DNA from: Deltaproteobacteria bacterium
GTDB lineage: Bacteria; Myxococcota_A; Polyangia; Polyangiales; JAFGIB01
Reading direction: 5' to 3'
Assembly (NCBI GenBank): GCA_016929805.1
Contig: JAFGIB010000204.1
Coordinates: 1-37,115, forward strand
DNA length: 37,115 nucleotides
The notes below the pieces were generated by a model. It did not search any database. It was not told the DNA's origin and saw only the letters and a program-made list of their open reading frames with translations. The position numbers and the translations under genes were made by a program. The stretch's first letter is position 1, and each line of letters starts with the position of its first letter. Shown one piece after another: positions 7,418 through 15,900 of this stretch.

Positions 7418-10400
7418 TTGAGCACTCAGGTGATGCCGTCCCGAATTGGGGATAATAAACGCTACATCCTTAAGCACAGGCTCGGCGAGGGTGGCATGGG
7501 GTCGGTGTATCTAGCTTATGACAATGAACGTGAGACCCACGTCGCTCTCAAATGGGTCACGCGCAACACCGCAACGAATATCTACCGGCTCAAACAAGAG
7601 TTTCGTTCTTTAGCTGAAATTTCCCATCCGAATCTCGTCACGCTGCATGAGCTTATCTCCGACGGCGAAGACTGGTTCATCACCATGGAGTTGATAGAGG
7701 GTCAGGGTTATTACGATTTCGTCTTCGGCAGCGACGACGATAGCGATGTAAGCAGAATCACAATTTCCGATTCAATGCCCTCGATACAAACGTGTCGCGC
7801 GAATATACCGCGTTTACGTTTGGTTCTCTCGCAGCTATGCCGGGCGATACACGCGCTACATGAAGCGGGCAAGCTGCACCGCGATATCAAACCCTCGAAC
7901 GTCATGGTAACGAGCGACTTGCGAGTCGTATTGCTGGACTTCGGTTTGGTTCGCGAAAGGCAAAACATCGACATCGATCGAACAATCGATAACGATCTAT
8001 TGGGCACGCCCGCCTATATGTCGCCGGAACAGGCGTCCGGTCATCCGTTAACGGCCGCAAGCGACTGGTATAGCTTGGGCTCGATGCTTTACGAAACTTT
8101 GACGGGACACCTCCCGTTCGAAGGCTCGGTCATCGATATCATGCAGGAGAAGGTGCTTCACGATCCAATTCCTCCCTCGCTTCTCGTAAAGGACATTCCT
8201 TCTGATTTAAACGATCTGTGTTTCAGGCTGCTGAGTCGTATTCCCGAGGATAGGCCGTGTTCGGAAGAGATTCTCGAGAGCTTAACCGGTAGCTCGACCT
8301 CTCCTCCCGCGTTGCGCGCTCAATCCGCGCCGCCGCCTCGTAGCTCCGAAAGGCTTTTCGTAGGCCGTCGAGAAGAGCTGGCCGAGCTGCACGAGGCTTT
8401 CCAAGCAGTTGTCGCGGGTAAGTCCGCGACGGTATTTATCCACGGAAGCTCGGGAATCGGTAAAACCGCTCTAATTCGTATATTCATCAGCGAGCTGATC
8501 GAGGATGACAAAGCCGTTATCTTGAAGGGTCGATGCTTTGAGCGCGAGTCAGTTCCCTACAAGGCTCTCGACAACGTGGTCGACGCCTTGACGAAATACT
8601 TATCGCATCTTCCGCCCGGCGAGGTATCGGCTTTATTACCGCGCGATATGCATTCTCTGGCGGTTTTATTTCCTGTTTTACAAAGGGTAAACGCGGTCGC
8701 CGAGTCGAAATCCCGCGCGGCGTCTAACGTCGACCCTCGAGTTCTGCGAAATCGTGCGTTTTCCGCGCTCAAAGAGCTTTTTCAACGGCTGAGCGATATT
8801 CGTCCGTTGGTTTTGTCGATCGACGACTTGCACTGGGGAGATTTGGATAGCGCCCGTCTGTTATTGGAAATCTTCGGGCCGCCCGATCCTCCGCCGATAC
8901 TGTTTATAGGTAGTTACCGCTCCGAAGAAGCGGATAGCAGCCCTTTTTTACGGGAGATTCTCGATTTAAATGCGTACGGCGCATCTTTGACGAATACGCG
9001 CTATATCGCCCTTGATCGCCTACCCGAGTTCGAAGCCCAGCAGATGGCTCAAAAGATTTTAGGAGAGCTTTCTCTCTTTCCGAGCGAGCGCGCCCGGACT
9101 ATCGCGGAGGAAGCGGACGGTATTCCTTTTTTTATCGCCGAGCTGGCTCGATACGCCAAGGCTCATAAGCAAGGAGACGGGAGCATTCCGCCGACGCGGT
9201 TGGATCAGGTGGTTAACCATCGTGTCGCCAATTTGCCGCAGGAGGCTAGGAAGTTATTGGAGATATTCGCGGTCGCCGCGCGTCCGATTGAACAGGCGGT
9301 AGCGCTGCGCGCAGCGGGCCTTCCGACCGGAGACCGAACGCCCTTGGTCAAGCTGCGCAATGCCAGGCTTATACGCTCGCGGGGAGTCCGCAGCGTCGAT
9401 ACTGCGGAGGCCTACCACGCGCGAATCAGCTTGGCCGTGAGAAGCGGACTAAGCAACGAGCGACTGCGAGAGTGCCACGCGGCTTTGGCGGAGGCATTGG
9501 TCGCAAGCGGCATCGACGACTCGGAGAGGCTTATAACCTTCTACCGGGGAGCCGGTAAACTATACGAAGCTGGAAAAGAGGCCGCTAAAGCGGCGGACGA
9601 GGCCTCCTCGAAACTCGCTTTTAATCGAGCGGTTGAATTGTACCAAATCGCTATTGATCTACTCCCCGATGACCGAGGTCGAGCGCTATACCATAAACTC
9701 GGCGATGCCTTGGCTAATTCGGGAAGGGGTGCGAAAGCCTCGGAGGTTTATTTGGAGATTCGCGAAAGGGTTTCCGCGGCCGAGGCGCGCGAGCTCGGGA
9801 GAAAAGCTGCGAAGCAGTTGTTTAGAAGCGGTCGAGTGGACCGAGCGATTCGTCTCTCAAGAGAGCTGTTGGAGGAGCTCGGGCTTCAATACCCGAGTGG
9901 AACGGTGAGCGCGTTAGGTTTGTTGGCGCTGAATCGGTTGAATCGACGGGCCTTGTCGAAGCGTATTTTTAGATTTGCCGCGCGCCAAGAGAAAGATATC
10001 GATCCAGATTTGTTGGAACGTCTCGACACGCTCGGAGCGATTTCCATGGAATTGGCGACCACCGACGTACTACCCGGTGTGGTGCTTCAATCGAAGTTTC
10101 TCGAATTAGCGCTTGAGGCCGGCGAGCCCCTGAGGATCCTGCGCGGTCTTTCTTTTGAGGTTGACTCGGCGGCGATTCAAGGGGGAATCGCCAACGAGCG
10201 CTGGGCCGAGCGGCTTTTACGCATCATGTCAAAGCTTACGGCGACTATCGGAACGCCTTATGCGAAAGCGACGACGCAACTATCGACCGCGATCACCGAT
10301 CTGTTTTGCGGCTGGTATTCGAATGGGGTCAGACATGCGGAGGAAGCTGTGCGCCTTTTTGCCGATGAGTGCGTCGGCGCGTCTTGGGAACAGAATTACG

Positions 10401-11197
10401 CTACCTCGATATTATACGGACTGCTCGAATTCAATGGTGGCATTCGCCGAATCGCCAGAGAAGCGCCGCAAAAAGCGCGCGAGGCCGGCGAACGCGACGA
10501 TCGCTTTCTGCACGGGTTCCTCGCGCTCTCTCTACCATTGGCGTATCTAATGAACGGCGATGTCGAGATGGCCGAGGCCATGTTGGAAGAACGGCGCCGC
10601 CAATTGAGCGGTCCGTTTAATAACTATCATTTATGGGTGATGATGCGAAGCATCGATACCTTTCTCTATCGAGGGCAAGGGTATTCGGCGTTGGAGTATC
10701 TCGAAAAGGTTTGGCCGGATTTTCAACGCACCTTTATCGCCAGGACGGGTTTCTTCAAGATGACTACGCGTTTTCATCACGCGAGGTGCGCGATCGCGGC
10801 CGCGGAAGAAACCAGGGACGATAGGTATCTCGACTTGGTACATAAGGATATTAAGGTTATTTCTCGCTTAAAGCGTCGGGATGCAGACTGCTTTGTTAAC
10901 ATGCTCCGCGCTTCGGTGGCGTGGTATAGCGGCGAAGCCGCAAAAGCGCGACACTTACTGCGACGATCGATCGAGATGTGTAAACAAGCTCAGATGGGAA
11001 TGCTGGCAACGTACTGTCAACGAAATCTCGGGCAGATAACCGATCGAGACGAGGAACGAAAGCTGGTCATGCTCGCGGACGAAGCGTTGGAAAAAGAAGG
11101 GGTTCGAGAACCCGATCGCTGGACGGCGGTTAGGCTTCCGGGCTTTCGTTTCGATCGCCAACCGTTAGTTTATCGATCTTACCTCAAAGTCGGATAA
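7418..11197 (+). CDS. Serine/threonine protein kinase fused to AAA ATPase and helical-repeat region
   Basis: A cytosolic signalling protein of the PknK-like type. The kinase domain covers about residues 15-290: glycine loop GEGGMGSVY, the VALKW lysine, HRDIKPSN catalytic loop, DFG, and the GTPAYMSPEQ activation segment. An AAA_16-type ATPase follows from about 315, with Walker A GSSGIGKT (near 345) and Walker B LVLSIDDLHW (near 465). The remaining 600 residues are helical, TPR-like in character, and probably sense a ligand or partner. No C-terminal LuxR domain is seen. The TTG at 7418 is preferred because GAGGA sits 7 nt upstream; the TTG at 7412 is too close to it, and the ATG at 7433 has no good ribosome site but is possible. 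The last codons and the TAA lie in the left arm of an R2 element. Confidence 0.9.
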   Translation: MSTQVMPSRIGDNKRYILKHRLGEGGMGSVYLAYDNERETHVALKWVTRNTATNIYRLKQEFRSLAEISHPNLVTLHELISDGEDWFITMELIEGQGYYDFVFGSDDDSDVSRITISDSMPSIQTCRANIPRLRLVLSQLCRAIHALHEAGKLHRDIKPSNVMVTSDLRVVLLDFGLVRERQNIDIDRTIDNDLLGTPAYMSPEQASGHPLTAASDWYSLGSMLYETLTGHLPFEGSVIDIMQEKVLHDPIPPSLLVKDIPSDLNDLCFRLLSRIPEDRPCSEEILESLTGSSTSPPALRAQSAPPPRSSERLFVGRREELAELHEAFQAVVAGKSATVFIHGSSGIGKTALIRIFISELIEDDKAVILKGRCFERESVPYKALDNVVDALTKYLSHLPPGEVSALLPRDMHSLAVLFPVLQRVNAVAESKSRAASNVDPRVLRNRAFSALKELFQRLSDIRPLVLSIDDLHWGDLDSARLLLEIFGPPDPPPILFIGSYRSEEADSSPFLREILDLNAYGASLTNTRYIALDRLPEFEAQQMAQKILGELSLFPSERARTIAEEADGIPFFIAELARYAKAHKQGDGSIPPTRLDQVVNHRVANLPQEARKLLEIFAVAARPIEQAVALRAAGLPTGDRTPLVKLRNARLIRSRGVRSVDTAEAYHARISLAVRSGLSNERLRECHAALAEALVASGIDDSERLITFYRGAGKLYEAGKEAAKAADEASSKLAFNRAVELYQIAIDLLPDDRGRALYHKLGDALANSGRGAKASEVYLEIRERVSAAEARELGRKAAKQLFRSGRVDRAIRLSRELLEELGLQYPSGTVSALGLLALNRLNRRALSKRIFRFAARQEKDIDPDLLERLDTLGAISMELATTDVLPGVVLQSKFLELALEAGEPLRILRGLSFEVDSAAIQGGIANERWAERLLRIMSKLTATIGTPYAKATTQLSTAITDLFCGWYSNGVRHAEEAVRLFADECVGASWEQNYATSILYGLLEFNGGIRRIAREAPQKAREAGERDDRFLHGFLALSLPLAYLMNGDVEMAEAMLEERRRQLSGPFNNYHLWVMMRSIDTFLYRGQGYSALEYLEKVWPDFQRTFIARTGFFKMTTRFHHARCAIAAAEETRDDRYLDLVHKDIKVISRLKRRDADCFVNMLRASVAWYSGEAAKARHLLRRSIEMCKQAQMGMLATYCQRNLGQITDRDEERKLVMLADEALEKEGVREPDRWTAVRLPGFRFDRQPLVYRSYLKVG

Positions 11198-11284
11198 AAA
11201 ATTCGCCGGCGTATGACGCTTCGCTCATCGCTTTTTTCGCGAGCGAAGCGCTTTACGCCGACGGATTTTTTGCAACGTTAAGGT
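11181..11284. repeat. R2 palindromic element, copy C (short form)
   Basis: A 104-bp near-palindrome. The left arm starts ACCTCAAAGTCGGATAAAAAA inside the end of the kinase gene; the right arm ends ATTTTTTGCAACGTTAAGGT. The inner arms CGCTTCGCTC and GAGCGAAGCG pair perfectly. The central part present in the full copy at 24675-24869 is missing. It fills the gap between the convergent kinase and hydrolase genes and supplies the kinase stop codon. Confidence 0.85.
11196..11271. terminator. Bidirectional intrinsic terminator formed by R2 copy C
   Basis: A long GC-rich stem (arms roughly 11204-11223 and 11240-11262) is flanked by A6 at 11196-11201 and T6 at 11266-11271. Read from either strand, the hairpin is followed by a run of six T, the layout of a two-way intrinsic terminator. 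It sits between two genes that converge on it. Confidence 0.7.
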
Positions 11285-11298
11285 CTAGCTTAGGTGTT

Positions 11299-12747
11299 CT
11301 AGAGGACTTGTTCGAAGTGGCCTATCTCGGGATAGCGCGACTCGATATTCGAGATCGTCTCAGTGCGTTGTGGTTTACAGTGCAAGGTCTCCTCCAGCAC
11401 GGCTACCGTAACGTCTGCAACGATATCGATGCCGACTTTCCAATCGACAGTTCCGGTAAGGGGACCGCAGTCAAATAGTAGGGGTATGATACCCAGACAA
11501 CTCACGCCTCGCGCTTCCATGACCTGCATTGCGGTTTGGCCTGCGTCGTTGGTTTGGCATAGATCGGTAACGGTCAAATGTCCCCCGCCGGTGATTCCCA
11601 CGATCCGTTTACGCGGTGGCGACGCTTGATATGCGCCTGACTGGGAGCCATCGAACGGTATACCCGGAAAGTATATAATTCCGATTCCCGGACCTGCCGG
11701 AAAGAAAGGTAGAACCGCGTCGCTCAATCCGCTGACATATAGCGACGATTTGAGTGAAGAAGAAGGTTTGACGTCCATATTACCCGATAGCGCGATCACC
11801 ACCTGAACGCCCGGCTTGTCTGTAAACTGTGCGAAGTTATACGCGCCCGCGCTATGACCCACCAAAGCGACGCGCGCCATGTCGGCTTGGCCGGCGAGAA
11901 AGGCCATATCACCCGTGGGATTGGCTATCGCGTTGATCTCGGCGTCGACCTCAGCGCTCAGCGTTTCAGATATCAACGGAATCGGAAGGCACGCCTCTAC
12001 TTGATCGGTAAAGTACAGTTGAGGATGATTGGCTAGTAGTACGATGAATCCTCGGCTCGCCCAATGCGACGCCGGGGTCGCCGATGCCACGGAAAACGAC
12101 GCAGTTCCGTGTACGAGTATAACGACGGGATAGGGACCGTGGGAGTCATCGATCGGCAAATCTCGATAGGTCTTCACAGAAACGTATTTGGTATCCGACT
12201 CAGGGACTTTGGCGAACTCCTCTGGGGGAAGAAGCGTTCGAATGTCGAAGAACACTTCCTCGGCGCCGATCTCGCTTCCGGCAGCGCCCGGATAGAGGAT
12301 ATCGACATTGGGAAGTGTGCTAAATTGAGTTGTCAAGTGTCCAACGGGCCACGGTCCGCGCTCGGTGGTATCACTCGGAACGGAAAGCAGTGTTGTCGCG
12401 TCGCAACCTACCGTTTCGTCCCCGTCGATAGCCTCGGAATCCTGCGCACCGCCGTCGGCGATGCTGCCGCCGACCGCCGCGGTACCGCCACCTTCCGCGG
12501 CACTGCCGCCGCCGACTGCCGCGGTAGCGCCGCTTTCCGCGGCACTGCCTCCGCTGATCGGTGCGGTACCACCGCCCATCGCGGCACTGCCGCCGCCGAC
12601 CGGTTCGCTACCGCCGCTTTCGGCTATCGTGCCACCGCTGACTGCTACGGAACCAGCGTTTTGATTGGGTTCGGAAGAGTTTTTCGATCTACAGGCGAAG
12701 GCGGTAAAAGTTGTTGATACAAATAGACAAAGAAATAAGATTTTCAT
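11299..12747 (-). CDS. Lipoprotein alpha/beta hydrolase with Gly-rich repeat linker
   Basis: A signal peptide with lipobox TAFAC (Cys19) predicts export and lipid anchoring. Residues 38-100 are nine Gly/Ser/Ala-rich heptads that act as a flexible tether. The catalytic part (about 140-460) has the alpha/beta-hydrolase pattern of the dienelactone hydrolase / PAF-acetylhydrolase group: strand VVILVHG (oxyanion region), nucleophile elbow GHSAG with Ser299, likely Asp343 (GLSDAV) and His390 (GGGH). It probably hydrolyses an ester at the cell surface; the substrate cannot be read from sequence. The ATG at 12747 is supported by GAGGA 6 nt upstream. It is convergent with the kinase gene and lies 240 bp downstream of the NRPS gene on the same strand, too far to assume an operon. 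Confidence 0.88.
   Translation of the reverse strand: MKILFLCLFVSTTFTAFACRSKNSSEPNQNAGSVAVSGGTIAESGGSEPVGGGSAAMGGGTAPISGGSAAESGATAAVGGGSAAEGGGTAAVGGSIADGGAQDSEAIDGDETVGCDATTLLSVPSDTTERGPWPVGHLTTQFSTLPNVDILYPGAAGSEIGAEEVFFDIRTLLPPEEFAKVPESDTKYVSVKTYRDLPIDDSHGPYPVVILVHGTASFSVASATPASHWASRGFIVLLANHPQLYFTDQVEACLPIPLISETLSAEVDAEINAIANPTGDMAFLAGQADMARVALVGHSAGAYNFAQFTDKPGVQVVIALSGNMDVKPSSSLKSSLYVSGLSDAVLPFFPAGPGIGIIYFPGIPFDGSQSGAYQASPPRKRIVGITGGGHLTVTDLCQTNDAGQTAMQVMEARGVSCLGIIPLLFDCGPLTGTVDWKVGIDIVADVTVAVLEETLHCKPQRTETISNIESRYPEIGHFEQVL
12448..12636 (-). repeat. 21-bp coding tandem repeats, nine imperfect heptads
   Basis: Units of seven residues such as GGSAAMG, GGTAPIS, GGSAAES and GGTAAVG repeat nine times in the hydrolase lipoprotein linker. 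Because each unit is 21 bp, gain or loss changes linker length but not frame. Confidence 0.85.
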
Positions 12748-12840
12748 CGTAATTCCTCTATAAAACGAATAAACCGACCAGCTTTTATTCGTCTGACGAC
12801 TCGAAAAGGGTTGTGTTTCGCGGGCGGTACCGGCCGCCTC

Positions 12841-12853
12841 AATTGGTCCAATT
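12841..12853. promoter_or_regulatory. Palindrome AATTGGTCCAATT
   Basis: A 13-base palindrome (arms AATTGG/CCAATT, one central base) about 95 bp upstream of the hydrolase start. It could be an operator; only position and symmetry support this. Confidence 0.3.
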
Positions 12854-12895
12854 GGGATCCGTCGGTATCCAATTCCTAACAGAATCGCGCGCTTC

Positions 12896-12937
12896 TTAAT
12901 AGAACCGAGGGGTCAATTAATAGAACCGAGGGGTCAA
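12896..12937. repeat. Perfect 21-bp tandem repeat, two units
   Basis: Two identical adjacent units (12896-12916 and 12917-12937), each containing TAATAGAACCGAGGGGTCAA. It lies between the hydrolase and NRPS genes. The GAGGGGTCAA word resembles ends of REP-type elements, but no longer element is visible. Confidence 0.8.
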
Positions 12938-12988
12938 ACTCGCGTGTCGTGATTTACGACAGACGCGTTGTTTCTCGAGCTCAAGGCG

Positions 12989-15900
12989 TCACGCCAGCGA
13001 GCTATCTTGATTCGGAGCGATCGGCCGCTCATCTGCCGAGCTGGAATCGACGGCGAGCTGTTTTTCTAACGCCGCCGCCAGCTCGCGAACACAAGGAGCG
13101 GAGAGCATCGTGAAGTGGTTTCCGGCGACTCGGATGAGAAGACTCTTTCCTTTAGCGAGCTTGAGCCATGTCTCTTCCCGATCCTGCACCGACCCCTTAA
13201 ATGCTTCCCTCGCTTTTATATAGATTAGATCTCCCGAATAGGGTCGAGGCCGGTAGCGACGAAAGGCCGCTTCGTTCGCGCGAGCCGTCGCTAAAAGAGC
13301 GCCGCATTCGCGCAACGCCGCCGCCCGCGGAAAGGTCGCGAGATCGAACAAAACGCGCGCCGCGTGGTCAAGTTGTCGGCTGATTTCGAGGCGTCGAAAA
13401 TGCTCTTGAGGGATTCCGAGCTTTTCTCCCAAAATAAGCGCGAGTCGATCGCTATCGGAGAGCGACGCGGGCATCTGCTCTACGCTGGTCGTATCCAACA
13501 ACGCGAGTACGCCCGGCGGCCGTTCACGCTCGACGAGTTGACAAGCCATTTCGTATGCGATCGCGCCGCCCATCGAATGTCCCACTAACGCGATCGGCGT
13601 ATCGATACCCCGTGCGCAAATCGCGTCGATATAGGACTCGGCCATTTTTTCCATGCTCGCCTCGTGCTCGGCTTCATGGTCGACAGCATGGTTTTGTATT
13701 CCGTAGATCGGCGCGCGCGTATTGAGTTGCTCGACCAAGGGAAGATAGTTATAGACGCAGCCGCTGATCGCGTGAACCAGGACCAGCGCTCCGAGGGTGC
13801 CGTCGCCCGGCTTTAACTCAATTAATGGCCCGTCGCGAGGTTGTATCGAAGCCGACCCGAGATCGGAGGCTTTCACGGCGGACCCGGCCTGTAAATAAGC
13901 CGCCAATCCCTCTATCGTCGGATAGCGTAAAAGCTCCGCGATCGATAGCAGATATCCGCTCCGCTCTTTCACCGCCGTCATCAGCTCCATCAACAACAAG
14001 GAATTACCCCCGAGTTTGAAGAAGTCATCGCCAATACTCACGTGCTCGCTCTTGAGCGTTTCACGCCACGCCTCGACCAATTGCGTTTCGAGCGGCGACC
14101 GCGGTAACACCAGCGATTGCCGCGCTTGCAAAGTACGCGGCTCGCGGTCACGGAGCGCGCGGCGATCGACCTTGCCGCTCGCGGTTAATGGAAGTCTATC
14201 AACCATAGTAATCGACGTCGGGATCATGTAGTCGGGCAAGCGGCTCGATAGCGCTTGTCGCAGAGCGAGCTCGCTCGCGGCGCGCCCGTCGGCCGGGGAG
14301 ATATAGGCGCAGATGCGGCGGTCTCCGTTTGCGTATTCCCGCACCACCACCGCCGCTTGTTTGACGTCTTCAAGAGAGTGCAGCGTCGCTTCGATTTCGC
14401 CGGGCTCGATTCTATAGCCGCGGATCTTGACCTGGTCGTCCGATCGCCCGACGAATGCGATCTCGCCGTCATCCCGGTAACGCGCCTGATCACCACTTCG
14501 ATAAAATAGGCCCACGTCCCGATGGTCGATAGCGACGGCAACAAAGCGCGCGGCGGTTTCTTGAGGGCGGTTGAGGTAACCGCGGGAAACGCAGGCTCCG
14601 CCGAGATAAAGCTCCCCGATTTCGCCGATTCCCACGGGGACCATGCGCTCATTCAAAATATAGATTTCAACGTTATCGATAGGACGACCGATGGGCGGCA
14701 GCGCGGGCCAGGCATCGGGTTTTCCTCGGAGGCGATGCTGCGTCACCACGTGGGTTTCGGACGGGCCGTATTGATTGTACAAGACGCAGTCGTCGATGGC
14801 GGAGAAAAACCGCGATATCGTTTGATCGATTTGCAACGCCTCTCCGGCAGTAATAACCTCCTTAAGCCGAGTGGGAACCACGCCGACCTGTTCCGCGGCT
14901 TTGGCCAGTTGCCGAAGCGCTACAAAGGGCAGAAAGACCCGCTCGATCGCGTGCCGATTGAGATCGGACAAAAGTTGAAACGGGTCGCGCCTGTGTTCCT
15001 CCGGCAATAGAACCAAATGCCCGCCGCTTGATAAGGTCGACGCGATTTCTTGGAACCAAACATCGAAGCCGAACGAGGAAAGCTGCAGCGTGCGCGAGCC
15101 GATTCCCATGCGTGAGTTACGATTCTGCCACTGGATTAAATTAGTCAACGGCTTATGGTGCATCAATACGCCCTTGGGCGTTCCCGTCGAGCCAGAAGTA
15201 TAGACCACGTATGCCGGAGCGCCGGAGTCGACCTCCGCCGACAGCCGTTGGTCGCTGAACCGGTCTATTCCTTTTAGGACCTCTTCAAACAAGACCACCC
15301 GTGCCCCGCTGACAATCGGCGCGTTCGCCGACAGCTCGTCGGAAAGAACCAGCTTGACTCGCGCGTCGGACACGATATGCGCGAGCCTGTCAACCGGATT
15401 TTTGCGATCGAGCGGCACGTATCCCGCGCCGGCTTTAAGGATCGATAGCATCGCGCTGATCCGATCCATCGGGCTCGCCATATCGATCGCGACCAGGTCG
15501 CCGGGCTCGATTCCGCTCGACTGAAGAAAGCGCGCGACGCGATTCGCCATGCCATCGAGCTCGAGATAGCACAGCGTGTCGTCCAGAAAGGTCAGCGCGA
15601 GCGCCCGGGGCGTTTGATCGACTTGCCGCTCGAAAAGGCGTTGAATCGGCAGCTCCGCCAACGCGCGGGTTTGATCCCTATTCCAGGTATTAAGGACCAG
15701 GCGCTTTTCCCCATCGCTGAGCAAGCACAACTGCTCGAGGGGTGTATCCGGGGAAGTGGAAAAGACGGCGAGCGCACGCAGAAAACGATCGGCGATGCGC
15801 TCGACGGTTTGAGGCCGCAGAATATCCGTATTGTACTCAAAAACGCCATCGATCACGTCGACCCGTTCGCTGAGCTGCAGGCTGAGGTCGAACTTGCTCA

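Noticed and set aside
12448-12636. Possible CRISPR-like array
   Set aside because: The 21-bp units are imperfect, contiguous without spacers, and encode a protein linker.
12365-12664. Pro/Ala-rich 99-residue frame on the + strand
   Set aside because: Antisense of the Gly-rich heptads in the hydrolase lipoprotein, which has a clear ribosome site and catalytic triad.
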